Assembly (NCBI RefSeq): GCF_001905505.1
Contig: NZ_LIPG01000003.1
Span: 496,001 to 560,000 of the forward strand
Direction of reading: 5' to 3'
DNA from: Streptomyces sp. CB02058
Lineage (GTDB): Bacteria > Actinomycetota > Actinomycetes > Streptomycetales > Streptomycetaceae
DNA length: 64,000 nt
Of this stretch, positions 52,856-61,415 are shown in pieces; the first letter of the stretch is position 1; every line of letters starts with the position of its first letter. Below the pieces are notes generated by a model that was given only the letters and a program-made list of their open reading frames with translations, did not search any database and had not been told where the DNA came from. Made by a program: the position numbers and the translations under genes.

Positions 52856-54114
52856 CCGCCGGGCGCCACGTCGCCGAGGACCTGCTGCGCGAGCTCGCGC
52901 CGCAGGTCCTCGGCACGCTCGTACGCCGCTACGGCGTCTTCGACGCATGCGAGGACGCCGTCCAGGAAGCGCTTCTGGCCGCCGCACTGCAGTGGCCCGG
53001 AACCGGTGTCCCGGACAACCCCCGCGGCTGGCTCGTCACCGTCGCCTCCCGCAAGCTGGTCGACCAGATCCGCAGCGACAGCGCCCGCCGACGCCGCGAG
53101 GACACCCTCACCCTGGCCACTCCACAGGCCGCACTGCTCAGCCACGCCGCCGACGACGTACCCGACGCCGACCGGGACGACTCGCTGGCCCTGCTGTTCC
53201 TCTGCTGCCACCGCGCACTGTCACCGGCCAGCCGGATCGCACTGACCCTGCGCGCGGTCGGCGGCCTGACCACCGCGCAGATCGCCGCGGCCTTCCTGGT
53301 GCCCGAGACGACCATGGCCCAGCGCATCAGCCGCGCCAAGCAGACCCTCAACTCCTCAGGCGCCCCCCTGTCCGTGCCCGAGGGGACGGACCTCACCGAG
53401 CGGCTGGCCGAGGTGCGGCACGTGCTCTACCTCGTGTTCAACGAGGGATACAGCACGACCGGCGGTACCGAGGGCACCGGCCCGACCGCGCCGGAACTGT
53501 CCGACGAAGCGATCCGGCTCACGCGGATGCTGCACCGTTCGAAGCCCGACGACACCGAGACCGCCGGCCTCCTCGCGCTGATGCTGCTCACCGACGCGCG
53601 CCGCCCCGCCCGCACCGGCCCGTCCGGGGAACTGGTACCGCTGACGGATCAGGACCGGGGCCGGTGGGACCGCCGAGCCATCGCGGAAGGGGTCGACCTG
53701 ATCAGCCGGACCCTGCCGCTCGGCCGGGTCGGCCCCTACCAACTGCAAGCCGCCATCGCGGCCGTGCACGACGAGGCCGAGGACACCGGCGCCACCGACT
53801 GGCCCCAGATCCTCGCCCTGTACGAGATCCTGGAACAGTTCGGGCCGAACCCGATGGTCACCCTCAACCGTGCGGTGGCCGTCGCCATGGTCCACGGCCC
53901 GGCCGCCGGACTCGCCCTGATCACCGAGCTGGAGACCGACAGCCGCACGGCCCGCCACCACCGCCTGCTCGCCACCCGCGCCCACCTCCTCGAACTCCTC
54001 GGCGAACACGAGGCCGCGGCGGCCTCCTACCGCGAAGCCGCCCGCCGCACCACCAGCACCCCCGAACGCCGCCATCTCACCGCCCGCGCCCACCGCCTGG
54101 AGGTCCGTGCGTGA
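52852..54114 (+). CDS. ECF42-type RNA polymerase sigma factor
   Basis: A 420-residue sigma factor. Region 2 is near the start (LVRRYGVFDACEDAVQEALLAAALQWPGTG), region 4 is around 135-185 (LRAVGGLTTAQIAAAFLVPETTMAQRISRAKQTL). A long C-terminal extension (about 190-420, VLYLVFNEGYS, AFPNPMV-like FGPNPMVTLNRAVAVAMVHGPAAGLALI, HRLLATRAHLLELLGEHEAAAASYREAA) is the tetratricopeptide-like domain of ECF42. There is no anti-sigma gene; the C-terminal domain probably controls activity. Translationally coupled to the YCII gene. Confidence 0.93.
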   Translation: MTAGRHVAEDLLRELAPQVLGTLVRRYGVFDACEDAVQEALLAAALQWPGTGVPDNPRGWLVTVASRKLVDQIRSDSARRRREDTLTLATPQAALLSHAADDVPDADRDDSLALLFLCCHRALSPASRIALTLRAVGGLTTAQIAAAFLVPETTMAQRISRAKQTLNSSGAPLSVPEGTDLTERLAEVRHVLYLVFNEGYSTTGGTEGTGPTAPELSDEAIRLTRMLHRSKPDDTETAGLLALMLLTDARRPARTGPSGELVPLTDQDRGRWDRRAIAEGVDLISRTLPLGRVGPYQLQAAIAAVHDEAEDTGATDWPQILALYEILEQFGPNPMVTLNRAVAVAMVHGPAAGLALITELETDSRTARHHRLLATRAHLLELLGEHEAAAASYREAARRTTSTPERRHLTARAHRLEVRA

Positions 54115-54158
54115 CGCGCCGAGGGCGCCGGATCGCGGGCGTCCAGGAGCTGCCCGGC

Positions 54159-55691
54159 CTACCCCCGTTCCCGCGCCGGCGGTCCCACCGTCAGTGAGGT
54201 GAAGCGCGGCCAGGCGCCGGCCGGGTCCCCGTTGCGGACGCTCAGGGCGAAGCCTCCGGTCGCGTCGCCCCCGGTCGCCCTGGTGCCGAGCCGTTCGATC
54301 CGCGTACCGCCGTCGACGACGACCACGGTCCGGTCGCCGTCCACGGTGACCCGCACCCGGTGCTCCGCCGCAGCGGTGATCCTTCTGCGGGTGATCTCGC
54401 GCCACCGCCCGTCCCGGCGCTCCAGCAGGCGGACATGGCTCAGGCTGACCGCGACCGCGAGCGGGTCGCGGCTGCCGTCGCGCACGACCAGGCCGACGTT
54501 GTTCTCCGACTCGCGCAGCCGGTCCGCCCGGGCGTCCACGGTGTAGGCGGACCAGTCGGCCGTGCTCGTCGGCCGGTAGGAGGCCGCGGCGTACGCGGTG
54601 CTCCGGGGGTACGGGCCCGTGCCGGTGAGTGCTCCCAGGCCGGTGGCGTTCGTACGGTCGCTGCGCCGCCACAGCAGTGGTTCCGCCAGCGGTGCCGGGC
54701 ACGCGTCGGGGGAGACGGCCGTCCAGCGCTCGACGCGGGTCAGCAGGTCCCGGACATCCGTCCGGCGCGTGACCTCCACCCGCTGCACCTCGCGGGCCGC
54801 CGCCGCCCGGCGCCCCGCCGGGAGCGGGCGGTCCGAGCTGTTCGTCAGGGCGGCGGCGAACCGCGCGTCGAGCGCCGCCCGCAGTGTCCGGTTCGTGGGC
54901 CGCACCGAGCCGTTCCGGCCGTTCGCCTCGGAGAAGGGGTAGGCGAAGAGCCTCGGGGCGGGCAGACCGTGGCGGGTGATGTCGCCGATCGAGCGGTCCA
55001 GATCGGCCTCGACACGCCGCCGGTACTCCGCCTCCGTCTCCCGGCGCTTCTCACCCGACAGCCACAGCCGGCTGGTGAGGGCCGAGGCCCGGTTGCCGGA
55101 CGCGTCCACGGGCGACCGCTGGTGCAGGTCGTGGGTGTGGTTCTCGAAGTCCCAGCGCCCCGAGCGGGCCATCCGGCCGATCTCCTCCCAGGAGAGGTAG
55201 TACGGGCGGTGGCTGCCGACCGCGCGCGTGATGAGGAAGGCCGCCGCCCGCATCCGGTACTTGGCCAGAATGCGGTCGGCGTGCACCCACAGCCCGTGCG
55301 TACCGTCGTCGAAGGTGAGGAACACCGAGCGCGGACCGGGCGCCGGCCCGCCCCGGAGGTACGCGACGAACTCCGCGCTGCTCAGGGTGCGGTAGCCCGC
55401 CGCCGCGAGGGCGCCGAGCTGGGCGGCGAACGCCTCGGGGGTCACGGTGTAGCGGCTGTGGCTGTCGCGGCCGATGTCGTGGTACGCCAGTACGACGGGC
55501 GCGGCGCCCCGGGTACGCGATCCGGCCGGGGCCCCACCCGCGGGCGCGTCCTTCGCCTGTCGTGGTGGCGGCTCCTGGGCGGTCACCGCCCTGCGGAACT
55601 CGTTGTAGCGCCACGCGCCGTAGAAGGGCGCGCAGACCATGGTCAGGGCCAGCAGCCAGAGCAGCACACGGGCCGGTGCGGAGCGGGTCAC
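54159..55691 (-). CDS. Membrane-anchored PgaB-like polysaccharide deacetylase with lectin-like tail
   Basis: A 510-residue protein: N-terminal membrane helix (about 8-27, ARVLLWLLALTMVCAPFYGAW), linker, then a CE4 deacetylase (about 65-300). The PgaB/IcaB signature triplet is present: LAYHDIG (about 68-74), TFDDGTHG (126-133) and ENHTHDLH (183-190). A C-terminal beta-sandwich (about 345-510) of concanavalin/3-keto-disaccharide-hydrolase type follows. PgaB-like enzymes deacetylate poly-GlcNAc. It is the last gene of the overlap operon; its GTG start overlaps the stop of the 35-residue peptide by 4 nt. Confidence 0.88.
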   Translation of the reverse strand: MTRSAPARVLLWLLALTMVCAPFYGAWRYNEFRRAVTAQEPPPRQAKDAPAGGAPAGSRTRGAAPVVLAYHDIGRDSHSRYTVTPEAFAAQLGALAAAGYRTLSSAEFVAYLRGGPAPGPRSVFLTFDDGTHGLWVHADRILAKYRMRAAAFLITRAVGSHRPYYLSWEEIGRMARSGRWDFENHTHDLHQRSPVDASGNRASALTSRLWLSGEKRRETEAEYRRRVEADLDRSIGDITRHGLPAPRLFAYPFSEANGRNGSVRPTNRTLRAALDARFAAALTNSSDRPLPAGRRAAAAREVQRVEVTRRTDVRDLLTRVERWTAVSPDACPAPLAEPLLWRRSDRTNATGLGALTGTGPYPRSTAYAAASYRPTSTADWSAYTVDARADRLRESENNVGLVVRDGSRDPLAVAVSLSHVRLLERRDGRWREITRRRITAAAEHRVRVTVDGDRTVVVVDGGTRIERLGTRATGGDATGGFALSVRNGDPAGAWPRFTSLTVGPPARERG

Positions 55692-55795
55692 GGAAGGGTC
55701 CCCCGGGAAAGCACGAGAAGGTACACGGCTGCGACGGCGGCCGCGCTGAGCAGCGCGGCCAACGCCTTGAGGACCGGACGGGGAGCGCCTCTCAT
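55688..55795 (-). CDS. 35-residue single-span membrane peptide
   Basis: A tiny reading frame, real by context: its ATG overlaps the glycosyltransferase stop (ATGA) and its TGA overlaps the deacetylase GTG (GTGA). The peptide has a basic N-terminus (MRGAPRPVLK), one hydrophobic helix (about 10-30, ALAALLSAAAVAAVYLLVL) and a short SRGTLP tail. Similar small membrane subunits accompany bacterial polysaccharide synthases. Its topology predicts the N-terminus inside. No homologue is recognised, which is expected for such a short sequence. Confidence 0.7.
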   Translation of the reverse strand: MRGAPRPVLKALAALLSAAAVAAVYLLVLSRGTLP

Positions 55796-57279
55796 GCCGC
55801 ACCCCTGGACCAGACACCACGCCGGACGGTGAGCAGGGAGTACGGCAGCAGCCAGGCCAGCAGCACCGAGGAGAACACGCTCATCAGCGGCCGGTAGCGC
55901 CAGCGTGTGTCCCCGGGGTGGTCGATCTTGTACGCCAGACCCCAGACACAGCCCTTGAGGAGCACGCCGCAGAAATAGAGGAACGTCAGGAAGAGCGCTC
56001 CGTGCAGCGGGGCCCAGACCAGGTGCCGGAAGGCCATCACCGGCGCGGCGAGCACCCACAGCGCGTGCCCGTAGTAGAGCGCGGCGGGCCCGGGGCCCCG
56101 GCGCCACATGAACGAGCCCGTGAAGAAGAGGTTGCGGATGAAGCTCTTCTTCCAGCGGATCTGCTGGCGCAGGAGCGGGCGGAGCCGGGCCGGGACATCC
56201 GTCCACACCTTCGCGGAACGCACGTACCCCACGCGCCAGCGGCGCTCGGCGAAGTCCTGCTCGACGAAGGGCGATCCGGCGTAGCGGCGCTTGAGCGCCG
56301 CGCCCTTCCACGCCTGACCGAGGACGTATCCGGTCAGCTGGCGGTCCGTGGCGAAGCGGAACGGGGCGCCCATGAACCGGTCGTCTGCCCAGGCCGGAAG
56401 ATAGTTGTAGATGGCGTCCCTGCGGAACACGGCCAGCGGTCCCGAGACGCAGGAGACCGAACCGAAGGAAGCCTCGGCCGCCTTGGCGACCCGGAACTGG
56501 CCCTCGTACCAGACGTCCTGGATGCGGGCCAGCAGGCTCGACTCCGTGTTCAGCGCCCGGCAGTGGCCGCTCACGGCGCCCAGCTCGGGGTGGTCCACCA
56601 GCGCGCGGACACAACGCCGCAGGGCGTCCGGGGCGAGGACGCAGTCGGAGTCGGTGAAGGCGATGATCTCGGTGTCCGCGAGCTCGCAGGCCCGGACCAG
56701 CGCGTGCTTCTTGCCGACATTGGCGTCCAGGTGGATGACGGTGATCCCGAGTTCGTCCCGCAGCCGGCGCAGCACCTCACCGGTGCCGTCCTGGGAGTGG
56801 TCGTCCACGACGATGATCCGTACCCCCGGGCAGTCGGACGCCGCCATGGAGCGTACGCACGCCTCGATGCCGTCGACCTCGTCCTTGACGGCGAGCAGGA
56901 AGGAGATGCCGGGGCTCGCGGACAGCGGGGGGAAGAACTCCTTCGAGCCCGGGCGCACCCGCAGTTCACCCTCGGCGGGGTCCTCGTACCTGCTGTACGC
57001 GATGTAGAGCGTGGCGATCGTGCCGGCGAGCACGATCAGCCCGTAGCAGACCGGAAGATCCATGTGGGGCGGCAACCGCGTGGCCTGGTGCGCCAGAACG
57101 ATGAGGAGCGGCATCAGACAGAGCAGGACGAGCAGGCGCCGTACTCCGTGTCTGAGGGCCGGGTCCGCGGGTGTGGCACGGCGCGTGGGGGCGGGCACCT
57201 TCCGGGAGCCGCTGTCGCGGCCGTCGGCGGGGCCGGTGGCCGGTTCCGTGCGGACCGGGGGGCGGTGGAGCGCGTTCAC
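55792..57279 (-). CDS. Hyaluronan-synthase-like GT2 glycosyltransferase
   Basis: A 495-residue processive membrane glycosyltransferase. Two N-terminal helices (about 48-65, 78-95) and three to four C-terminal helices (about 400-485) flank the GT2 domain. Catalytic motifs: VVDDHSQDG (158-165), FTDSDC (209-213, the DxD), TDRQLT (311-316, matching the hyaluronan synthase DDRxLT box) and QQIRWKKSF (372-380, QxxRW). It makes beta-linked GlcNAc- or GlcA-containing polymer and threads it through the membrane. The GTG start overlaps the lectin-like gene stop by 4 nt. Confidence 0.9.
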   Translation of the reverse strand: MNALHRPPVRTEPATGPADGRDSGSRKVPAPTRRATPADPALRHGVRRLLVLLCLMPLLIVLAHQATRLPPHMDLPVCYGLIVLAGTIATLYIAYSRYEDPAEGELRVRPGSKEFFPPLSASPGISFLLAVKDEVDGIEACVRSMAASDCPGVRIIVVDDHSQDGTGEVLRRLRDELGITVIHLDANVGKKHALVRACELADTEIIAFTDSDCVLAPDALRRCVRALVDHPELGAVSGHCRALNTESSLLARIQDVWYEGQFRVAKAAEASFGSVSCVSGPLAVFRRDAIYNYLPAWADDRFMGAPFRFATDRQLTGYVLGQAWKGAALKRRYAGSPFVEQDFAERRWRVGYVRSAKVWTDVPARLRPLLRQQIRWKKSFIRNLFFTGSFMWRRGPGPAALYYGHALWVLAAPVMAFRHLVWAPLHGALFLTFLYFCGVLLKGCVWGLAYKIDHPGDTRWRYRPLMSVFSSVLLAWLLPYSLLTVRRGVWSRGAA

Positions 57280-58382
57280 CCGTGTTCTCCTTCCGGACGG
57301 AGGATCTCCGGACGGGAGCCGGCCCGAGGGGAACGGCCCGGCAGGGAGACCTCGGGAAGGGAGACCTCAGGAACGGACATCTCCGGAAGCGGAGCCTCCG
57401 CGAAGGGCGTGTCCGGGCCGGACGCATCCGGAGGGTTCCCCTGCGGACGCTCGTCCGCGCATCTGCGGCGCCCTCCGGCGTCCCTGGCCGTGAAGCCGTA
57501 GAAGGCCATTTCGGTGTTGTCCCCCCGCAGTCCGACCCCGCCGGGCCCGGCCAGCCTGCCCGGGGTCCTGTCCTCCGTGTCCAGCACGGTCCGTCCGTCC
57601 AGGGCGAGCGTGATCCGCACCCGGTCGTCCCCGCATCCGCCCACCGTGGCGTCGATCCGGTGCCAACGGCCGTACTCGGCGGCGTGATCGCTCGTGGCGA
57701 GGGTGGTGTAGACGCCCTCCTCGTCCACGGGGCGGCCCGGCGCCGGGTGCTTGCGCTTGAGCACGGCCTTGCCGTCACGCCGGCGGAAACTGAGCGCGTA
57801 CAGCTCCTGCGGGCCGTTGTAGCGGAGCCAGAGGTGTCCGCCGTCCCAGTCGCGCGCGGGAGTGCGCCCGGTGGTGCCCGGGGGCTTGAGGAACACCCAG
57901 CACCGTACGGACGTGTCGTCGAAGTCCCGGCGCCGTGTGACGAGCCGGAAGACGGACGAGCCCGTGTACCGGCCGGAATCGGGACCGGGTGTGCCGCCGT
58001 CGGGTACTCCGGTCCACCCGAAGCCCCACTGCGCGAACAGGGAACCGCTGGTGACGACCCAGTCGTCCGAGAGGCGGGCGTCGTCCGACTCCGGGCTGCG
58101 GTAGGCGTATTCGTTGGTCACCAGGCCGCCCGCGGGGAAGTGCGCGCGGAAAGGGCCCCCGGGACCGGTGGCGGGCTCCGGCCGGGGCGCCGGGGAGGGC
58201 GCGGGGCCGGATGCCTTGCCGTCACCCGGGCGGCCGGACACGTCGGGACCGGGTGCCTCCGCGTCCGCCCCGTCCAGGACGAGGGCGGCGGCGAGCCCCG
58301 CCGCCGGTGTGGCCACGGCCGCGGTGAGCACGGCGCGCCGGGTCGGGGAGCGGCCCGGTTCCGGGGGACTGCTCATGGTCAT
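57276..58382 (-). CDS. Tat-exported lectin/lyase-like protein of the polysaccharide operon
   Basis: A 368-residue protein with a twin-arginine signal (RSPTRRAVLTAAVATPAAGLAAALVL, RR at 15-16), a Pro/Gly linker (about 40-75) and a jelly-roll domain (about 80-290, FRAHFPAGGLVTNEYAY, GRYTGSSVFRLVTRR, YGRWHRIDATVGG, ALDGRTVLDT) of the kind in polysaccharide lyases and lectin-like proteins. Catalytic residues are not identifiable. The last 60 residues are low-complexity with repeated PEVSLP-type units. It probably binds or trims the exported polymer. Start overlaps the dehydrogenase stop (ATGA). Confidence 0.75.
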   Translation of the reverse strand: MTMSSPPEPGRSPTRRAVLTAAVATPAAGLAAALVLDGADAEAPGPDVSGRPGDGKASGPAPSPAPRPEPATGPGGPFRAHFPAGGLVTNEYAYRSPESDDARLSDDWVVTSGSLFAQWGFGWTGVPDGGTPGPDSGRYTGSSVFRLVTRRRDFDDTSVRCWVFLKPPGTTGRTPARDWDGGHLWLRYNGPQELYALSFRRRDGKAVLKRKHPAPGRPVDEEGVYTTLATSDHAAEYGRWHRIDATVGGCGDDRVRITLALDGRTVLDTEDRTPGRLAGPGGVGLRGDNTEMAFYGFTARDAGGRRRCADERPQGNPPDASGPDTPFAEAPLPEMSVPEVSLPEVSLPGRSPRAGSRPEILRPEGEHG

Positions 58383-59791
58383 ACGGCGGCCCCCGCGGTC
58401 GCGAGGGCCCGGCGATGGGTGACGTCGAGGACCTCGGTGCCGTCCGCCAGCCAGCCCAGATCCGCTCCGGGGTGCAGGGTGTGGACGACGACGAGGTCCC
58501 AGCCCAGCGTTTCGGGGGCGTCGACGCTGTGGCGTACGGACCCGTGACGGTCCAGGCGCGGCACCAGGTCGTCGGAGTACTCGACGGTGGCGCCCCAGGC
58601 TGTGAGCCGGTCCATGATCTCCAGCGCGGGGCTCTCGCGCAGATCCGCCACGCCCGGCTTGTAGGCGATGCCCAGGATCAGGACCCGCGCACCGACGACG
58701 CCGGGTCCACGTGCCGTGAGCGCTTCCCGGGCCTTCTCGGCGACCCGGGCGGGGCGTTCGGCGATCGCCGTCATCGCGACGTCCACCAGGGGGGACGTGA
58801 CCTTCCGCGCCCGCAGCTGCCAGAGCAGATAGTGCGGGTCGCAGGGGATGCAGTGCCCCCCGACGCCCGGGCCCGGATAGAAGGGCATGAAGCCGTACGG
58901 CTTGGTGGCGGCGGCCTCGATGACCTGCCGCGGTTCGAGGTCGAATTCCAGGCAGTTCTCGGACAGTTCGTTGGCCAGCGCGATGTTGACCGCCCGGAAG
59001 GTGTTCTCCCACAGCTTGCTCATCTCCGCCGCCTCCGGGCTGTCCACGCGGTGGACGGAGGGTGCGGTTCCGGCCAGCAGGGCACAGGCGCGCTCGGCGC
59101 ACCGGGGCGTGACACCTCCGATGACGCGGGGCGTCCGGTCGGGGGAGTGGGAGGGGTTCCCGGGGTCGATCCGCTCGGGTGCGAAGGCGACGAAGACATC
59201 CGTACCGGGAGTCATCCCCCGTTCCGCGAGGGGCTCGACGAGAAGCTCGCGGGTGGTGCCCACATAGCTGGTCGAGGTGAGGACCAGGAGCTGTCCCGGC
59301 ACCGCGTGGGCCACCGCGGCGGAGCAAGCGGCCTTCAGCGCGCGCAGATCGGGCACGAGGCCCCCGTCGACCGGGGTCGGTACGCAGATGATCACCGCGT
59401 CCGCCTCCAGGGCCGCGGCGGGGTCGGACGTCAGCCGGAAGTCCGGGTCGGCGAGGGCCGTTGTCAGCCTGCCGAGCTGAGCGGGCAGCAGATCCACCCG
59501 CGCGGAACGGATGTCGTCCAGCCGGGACTCGCTGGTGTCCACGCCGATCACCGCGTGGCCGGCCGTGAACAGGGAGAGCGCGGTGGGCAGTCCGACGTAA
59601 CCGAGGCCGATGACCGCGACGCCGGCCCGGCGCCCGTGCTGGATCTGCGCCGGCAGGCAAGCCGCCGTGGTCTCCGGAGGCGGGACGACGACGCGCGTGC
59701 CGTCCGGCGCATCGTCATACCGGCTTGTCGTACAAGCGGTCCGCCATGAGTCCGCGTGTGAGGTGTGGGGGGTGTTGCTGGCGATATGCAC
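58379..59791 (-). CDS. Nucleotide-sugar 6-dehydrogenase
   Basis: A 470-residue UDP-glucose/UDP-GlcNAc/UDP-ManNAc dehydrogenase-family enzyme oxidising the 6-OH to a uronate with two NAD+. The Rossmann motif is VIGLGYVGLP (about 60-69), and the catalytic Cys is about 314 in GPGVGGHCIPCDPHYL. FAPERIDPGN and STSYVGTT are shared with the UDP-HexNAc dehydrogenase branch. First gene of the operon, it would supply the uronic acid donor to the synthase. About 50 residues precede the Rossmann fold, so the true start may be further in. Confidence 0.9.
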   Translation of the reverse strand: MHIASNTPHTSHADSWRTACTTSRYDDAPDGTRVVVPPPETTAACLPAQIQHGRRAGVAVIGLGYVGLPTALSLFTAGHAVIGVDTSESRLDDIRSARVDLLPAQLGRLTTALADPDFRLTSDPAAALEADAVIICVPTPVDGGLVPDLRALKAACSAAVAHAVPGQLLVLTSTSYVGTTRELLVEPLAERGMTPGTDVFVAFAPERIDPGNPSHSPDRTPRVIGGVTPRCAERACALLAGTAPSVHRVDSPEAAEMSKLWENTFRAVNIALANELSENCLEFDLEPRQVIEAAATKPYGFMPFYPGPGVGGHCIPCDPHYLLWQLRARKVTSPLVDVAMTAIAERPARVAEKAREALTARGPGVVGARVLILGIAYKPGVADLRESPALEIMDRLTAWGATVEYSDDLVPRLDRHGSVRHSVDAPETLGWDLVVVHTLHPGADLGWLADGTEVLDVTHRRALATAGAAV

Positions 59792-60096
59792 ATGCGAAAC
59801 ATGCCATTCCGCTTGGTCGTTCCGTCGCGACGGGCGGGCTCACCTGTGCCTTGCCGAGCCGAGTTCACCCGTCCGGAACCCCTGTTCGTCCTAATGCGCG
59901 TCGAGCATCGGGGCGGCCTGCGGCGGCGTGGGCGAAATGCGGCGGTTCGCTGTGTCGAAAGTTTGCCGACTGCGTGACGGCTACATGAAGGTCTTGATCT
60001 GGGCGCGTCAATCGAGCAGGGTTTCGAGGCAGCCCCCGGAGAATTTCCGGCCGGGGGCCAATCCCCCCACAAAGAATGACGAGGAGACCCCTCTTC
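59792..60096. other. Divergent intergenic region between polysaccharide operon and subtilase
   Basis: About 305 nt without a gene, less GC-rich than coding DNA. It includes a TTGATC/CAGGGT promoter pair toward the protease. Nothing clear was seen for the dehydrogenase promoter. Confidence 0.5.
59994..60022 (+). promoter_or_regulatory. Candidate promoter of the subtilase gene
   Basis: TTGATC and CAGGGT separated by 17 bp, about 75 nt before the ATG. The -35 is good, the -10 moderate. Confidence 0.35.
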
Positions 60097-61299
60097 ATGG
60101 CAATTCACAAGCGCGCACGTTCGGTCAAGCTCACCGCCGCGATAACCGCCGTGGCGGCAGCGGCCGGTGTCACCCTGCTCGCGACCCCGTACGCCGGAGC
60201 GGCTCCCGCCCCCGCGACGGGCGTCGTCTACGGCGCGGACGCGGCCACGGCCGTCTCCGGCAGCTACATCGTCATGCTGGACGAGAAGGCCGACAAGGCC
60301 GACCTGGCCGAGGAGTACGGCGGCACGCTCCAGCGTAACTACGACTCGGCCATCAACGGCTTCTCGGCCAGCGGGCTTTCGGAGACCGAGGCGAAGCGCC
60401 TCGCCGCGGACCCGGCCGTCTCCAAGGTCGTCCAGAACAAGAAGTTCCACATCGACGCCACCCAGGACAACCCGCCGTCCTGGGGCCTGGACCGGATCGA
60501 CCAGGCCGGGACCGAGGGCGACAGCGCGTACACCTACCCGGACGCCGCCGGCGGGGACGTCACGGCGTACGTCATCGACACCGGGGTCCGTGTCACCCAC
60601 AAGGACTTCGAGGGCCGGGCCACTTCGGGCTTCGACGCCGTGGACAACGACGACGACGCCGACGACGGCAACGGGCACGGCACCCACGTGGCGGGCACGA
60701 TCGCGGGAGCGGCCCACGGCGTGGCCAAGAAGGCCAAGATCGTGGCCGTCCGCGTCCTCGACGACGCCGGCTCGGGCACCACCGAGCAGGTCGTCGCCGG
60801 GATCGACTGGGTCACCGCGAACCACGAGGGCCCGTCCGTCGCCAACATGAGCCTCGGCGGGGGTGCCGACCCGGCCCTCGACGCCGCGGTGCAGAAGGCC
60901 ATCGCCTCCGGCGTCACCTTCGCGGTCGCCGCGGGCAACGAGTCGAGCGACGCCGGCGAGGGCTCCCCCTCCCGCGTCCCCGAGGCCATCACGGTCGCCT
61001 CGTCGACGGTGGACGACGAGCAGTCGTCGTTCTCCAACTTCGGTTCGGTCGTGGACATCTACGCTCCGGGCTCGGACATCACGTCGGCCTGGAACGACAG
61101 CGACGACGCCACGAACACCATCTCCGGTACGTCCATGGCGACCCCCCACGTCGTCGGTGCCGCCGCGGTCTACCTCGGCGGACACCCGGACGCCACCCCC
61201 GAGGAGGTCGCTGCGGCGCTCACCGGTGGAGCCACCCCGGACGCCATCACCAACGCGACCGAGGGCACGGCGAACAAGCTCCTGAAGATCGTCGAGTAA
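60097..61299 (+). CDS. Secreted S8 subtilisin-like serine protease
   Basis: A 400-residue pre-pro-subtilase. Signal peptide (about 1-37), inhibitor I9 prodomain (about 55-120, GSYIVMLDEKADKADLAEEYGG), then the peptidase. The catalytic triad is Asp161 in YVIDTGVR, His194 in GNGHGTHVAG and Ser346 in SGTSMATPHV, with oxyanion Asn281 in AAGNESS. It resembles proteinase K-like streptomycete proteases. The ATG at 60097 is preceded by GAGGAG; one 21 nt earlier is possible. Its stop is the first unit of a 7-nt tandem repeat. Confidence 0.95.
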   Translation: MAIHKRARSVKLTAAITAVAAAAGVTLLATPYAGAAPAPATGVVYGADAATAVSGSYIVMLDEKADKADLAEEYGGTLQRNYDSAINGFSASGLSETEAKRLAADPAVSKVVQNKKFHIDATQDNPPSWGLDRIDQAGTEGDSAYTYPDAAGGDVTAYVIDTGVRVTHKDFEGRATSGFDAVDNDDDADDGNGHGTHVAGTIAGAAHGVAKKAKIVAVRVLDDAGSGTTEQVVAGIDWVTANHEGPSVANMSLGGGADPALDAAVQKAIASGVTFAVAAGNESSDAGEGSPSRVPEAITVASSTVDDEQSSFSNFGSVVDIYAPGSDITSAWNDSDDATNTISGTSMATPHVVGAAAVYLGGHPDATPEEVAAALTGGATPDAITNATEGTANKLLKIVE

Positions 61300-61338
61300 G
61301 CAGTAAGCAGTAAGCAGTAAGCAGTAAGCAGTAGGCAG
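61297..61338. repeat. Heptanucleotide tandem repeat over the subtilase stop codon
   Basis: Five perfect copies of TAAGCAG (61297-61331) followed by one TAGGCAG (61332-61338). The first TAA is the subtilase stop. Because the unit is 7 nt long, successive TAA triplets fall in all three frames, so any frameshifted ribosome also stops. Confidence 0.95.
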
Positions 61339-61346
61339 GGCACACG

Positions 61347-61405
61347 GCCGTGTCCGCGACGTCCGGCTCGCCCGCCGGGCGCACGGCGGACCTCGCGGAC
61401 ACGGC
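61347..61405. terminator. Long-loop hairpin downstream of the subtilase
   Basis: GCCGTGTCCGCGA (61347-61359) pairs perfectly with TCGCGGACACGGC (61393-61405); the loop itself contains a smaller GC hairpin. First of two consecutive hairpins. Confidence 0.7.
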
Positions 61406-61415
61406 TCGGCACGAA

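Noticed and set aside
61297..61338. CRISPR-like or minisatellite origin element
   Set aside because: Units are only 7 nt with no spacers; simple tandem repeat.
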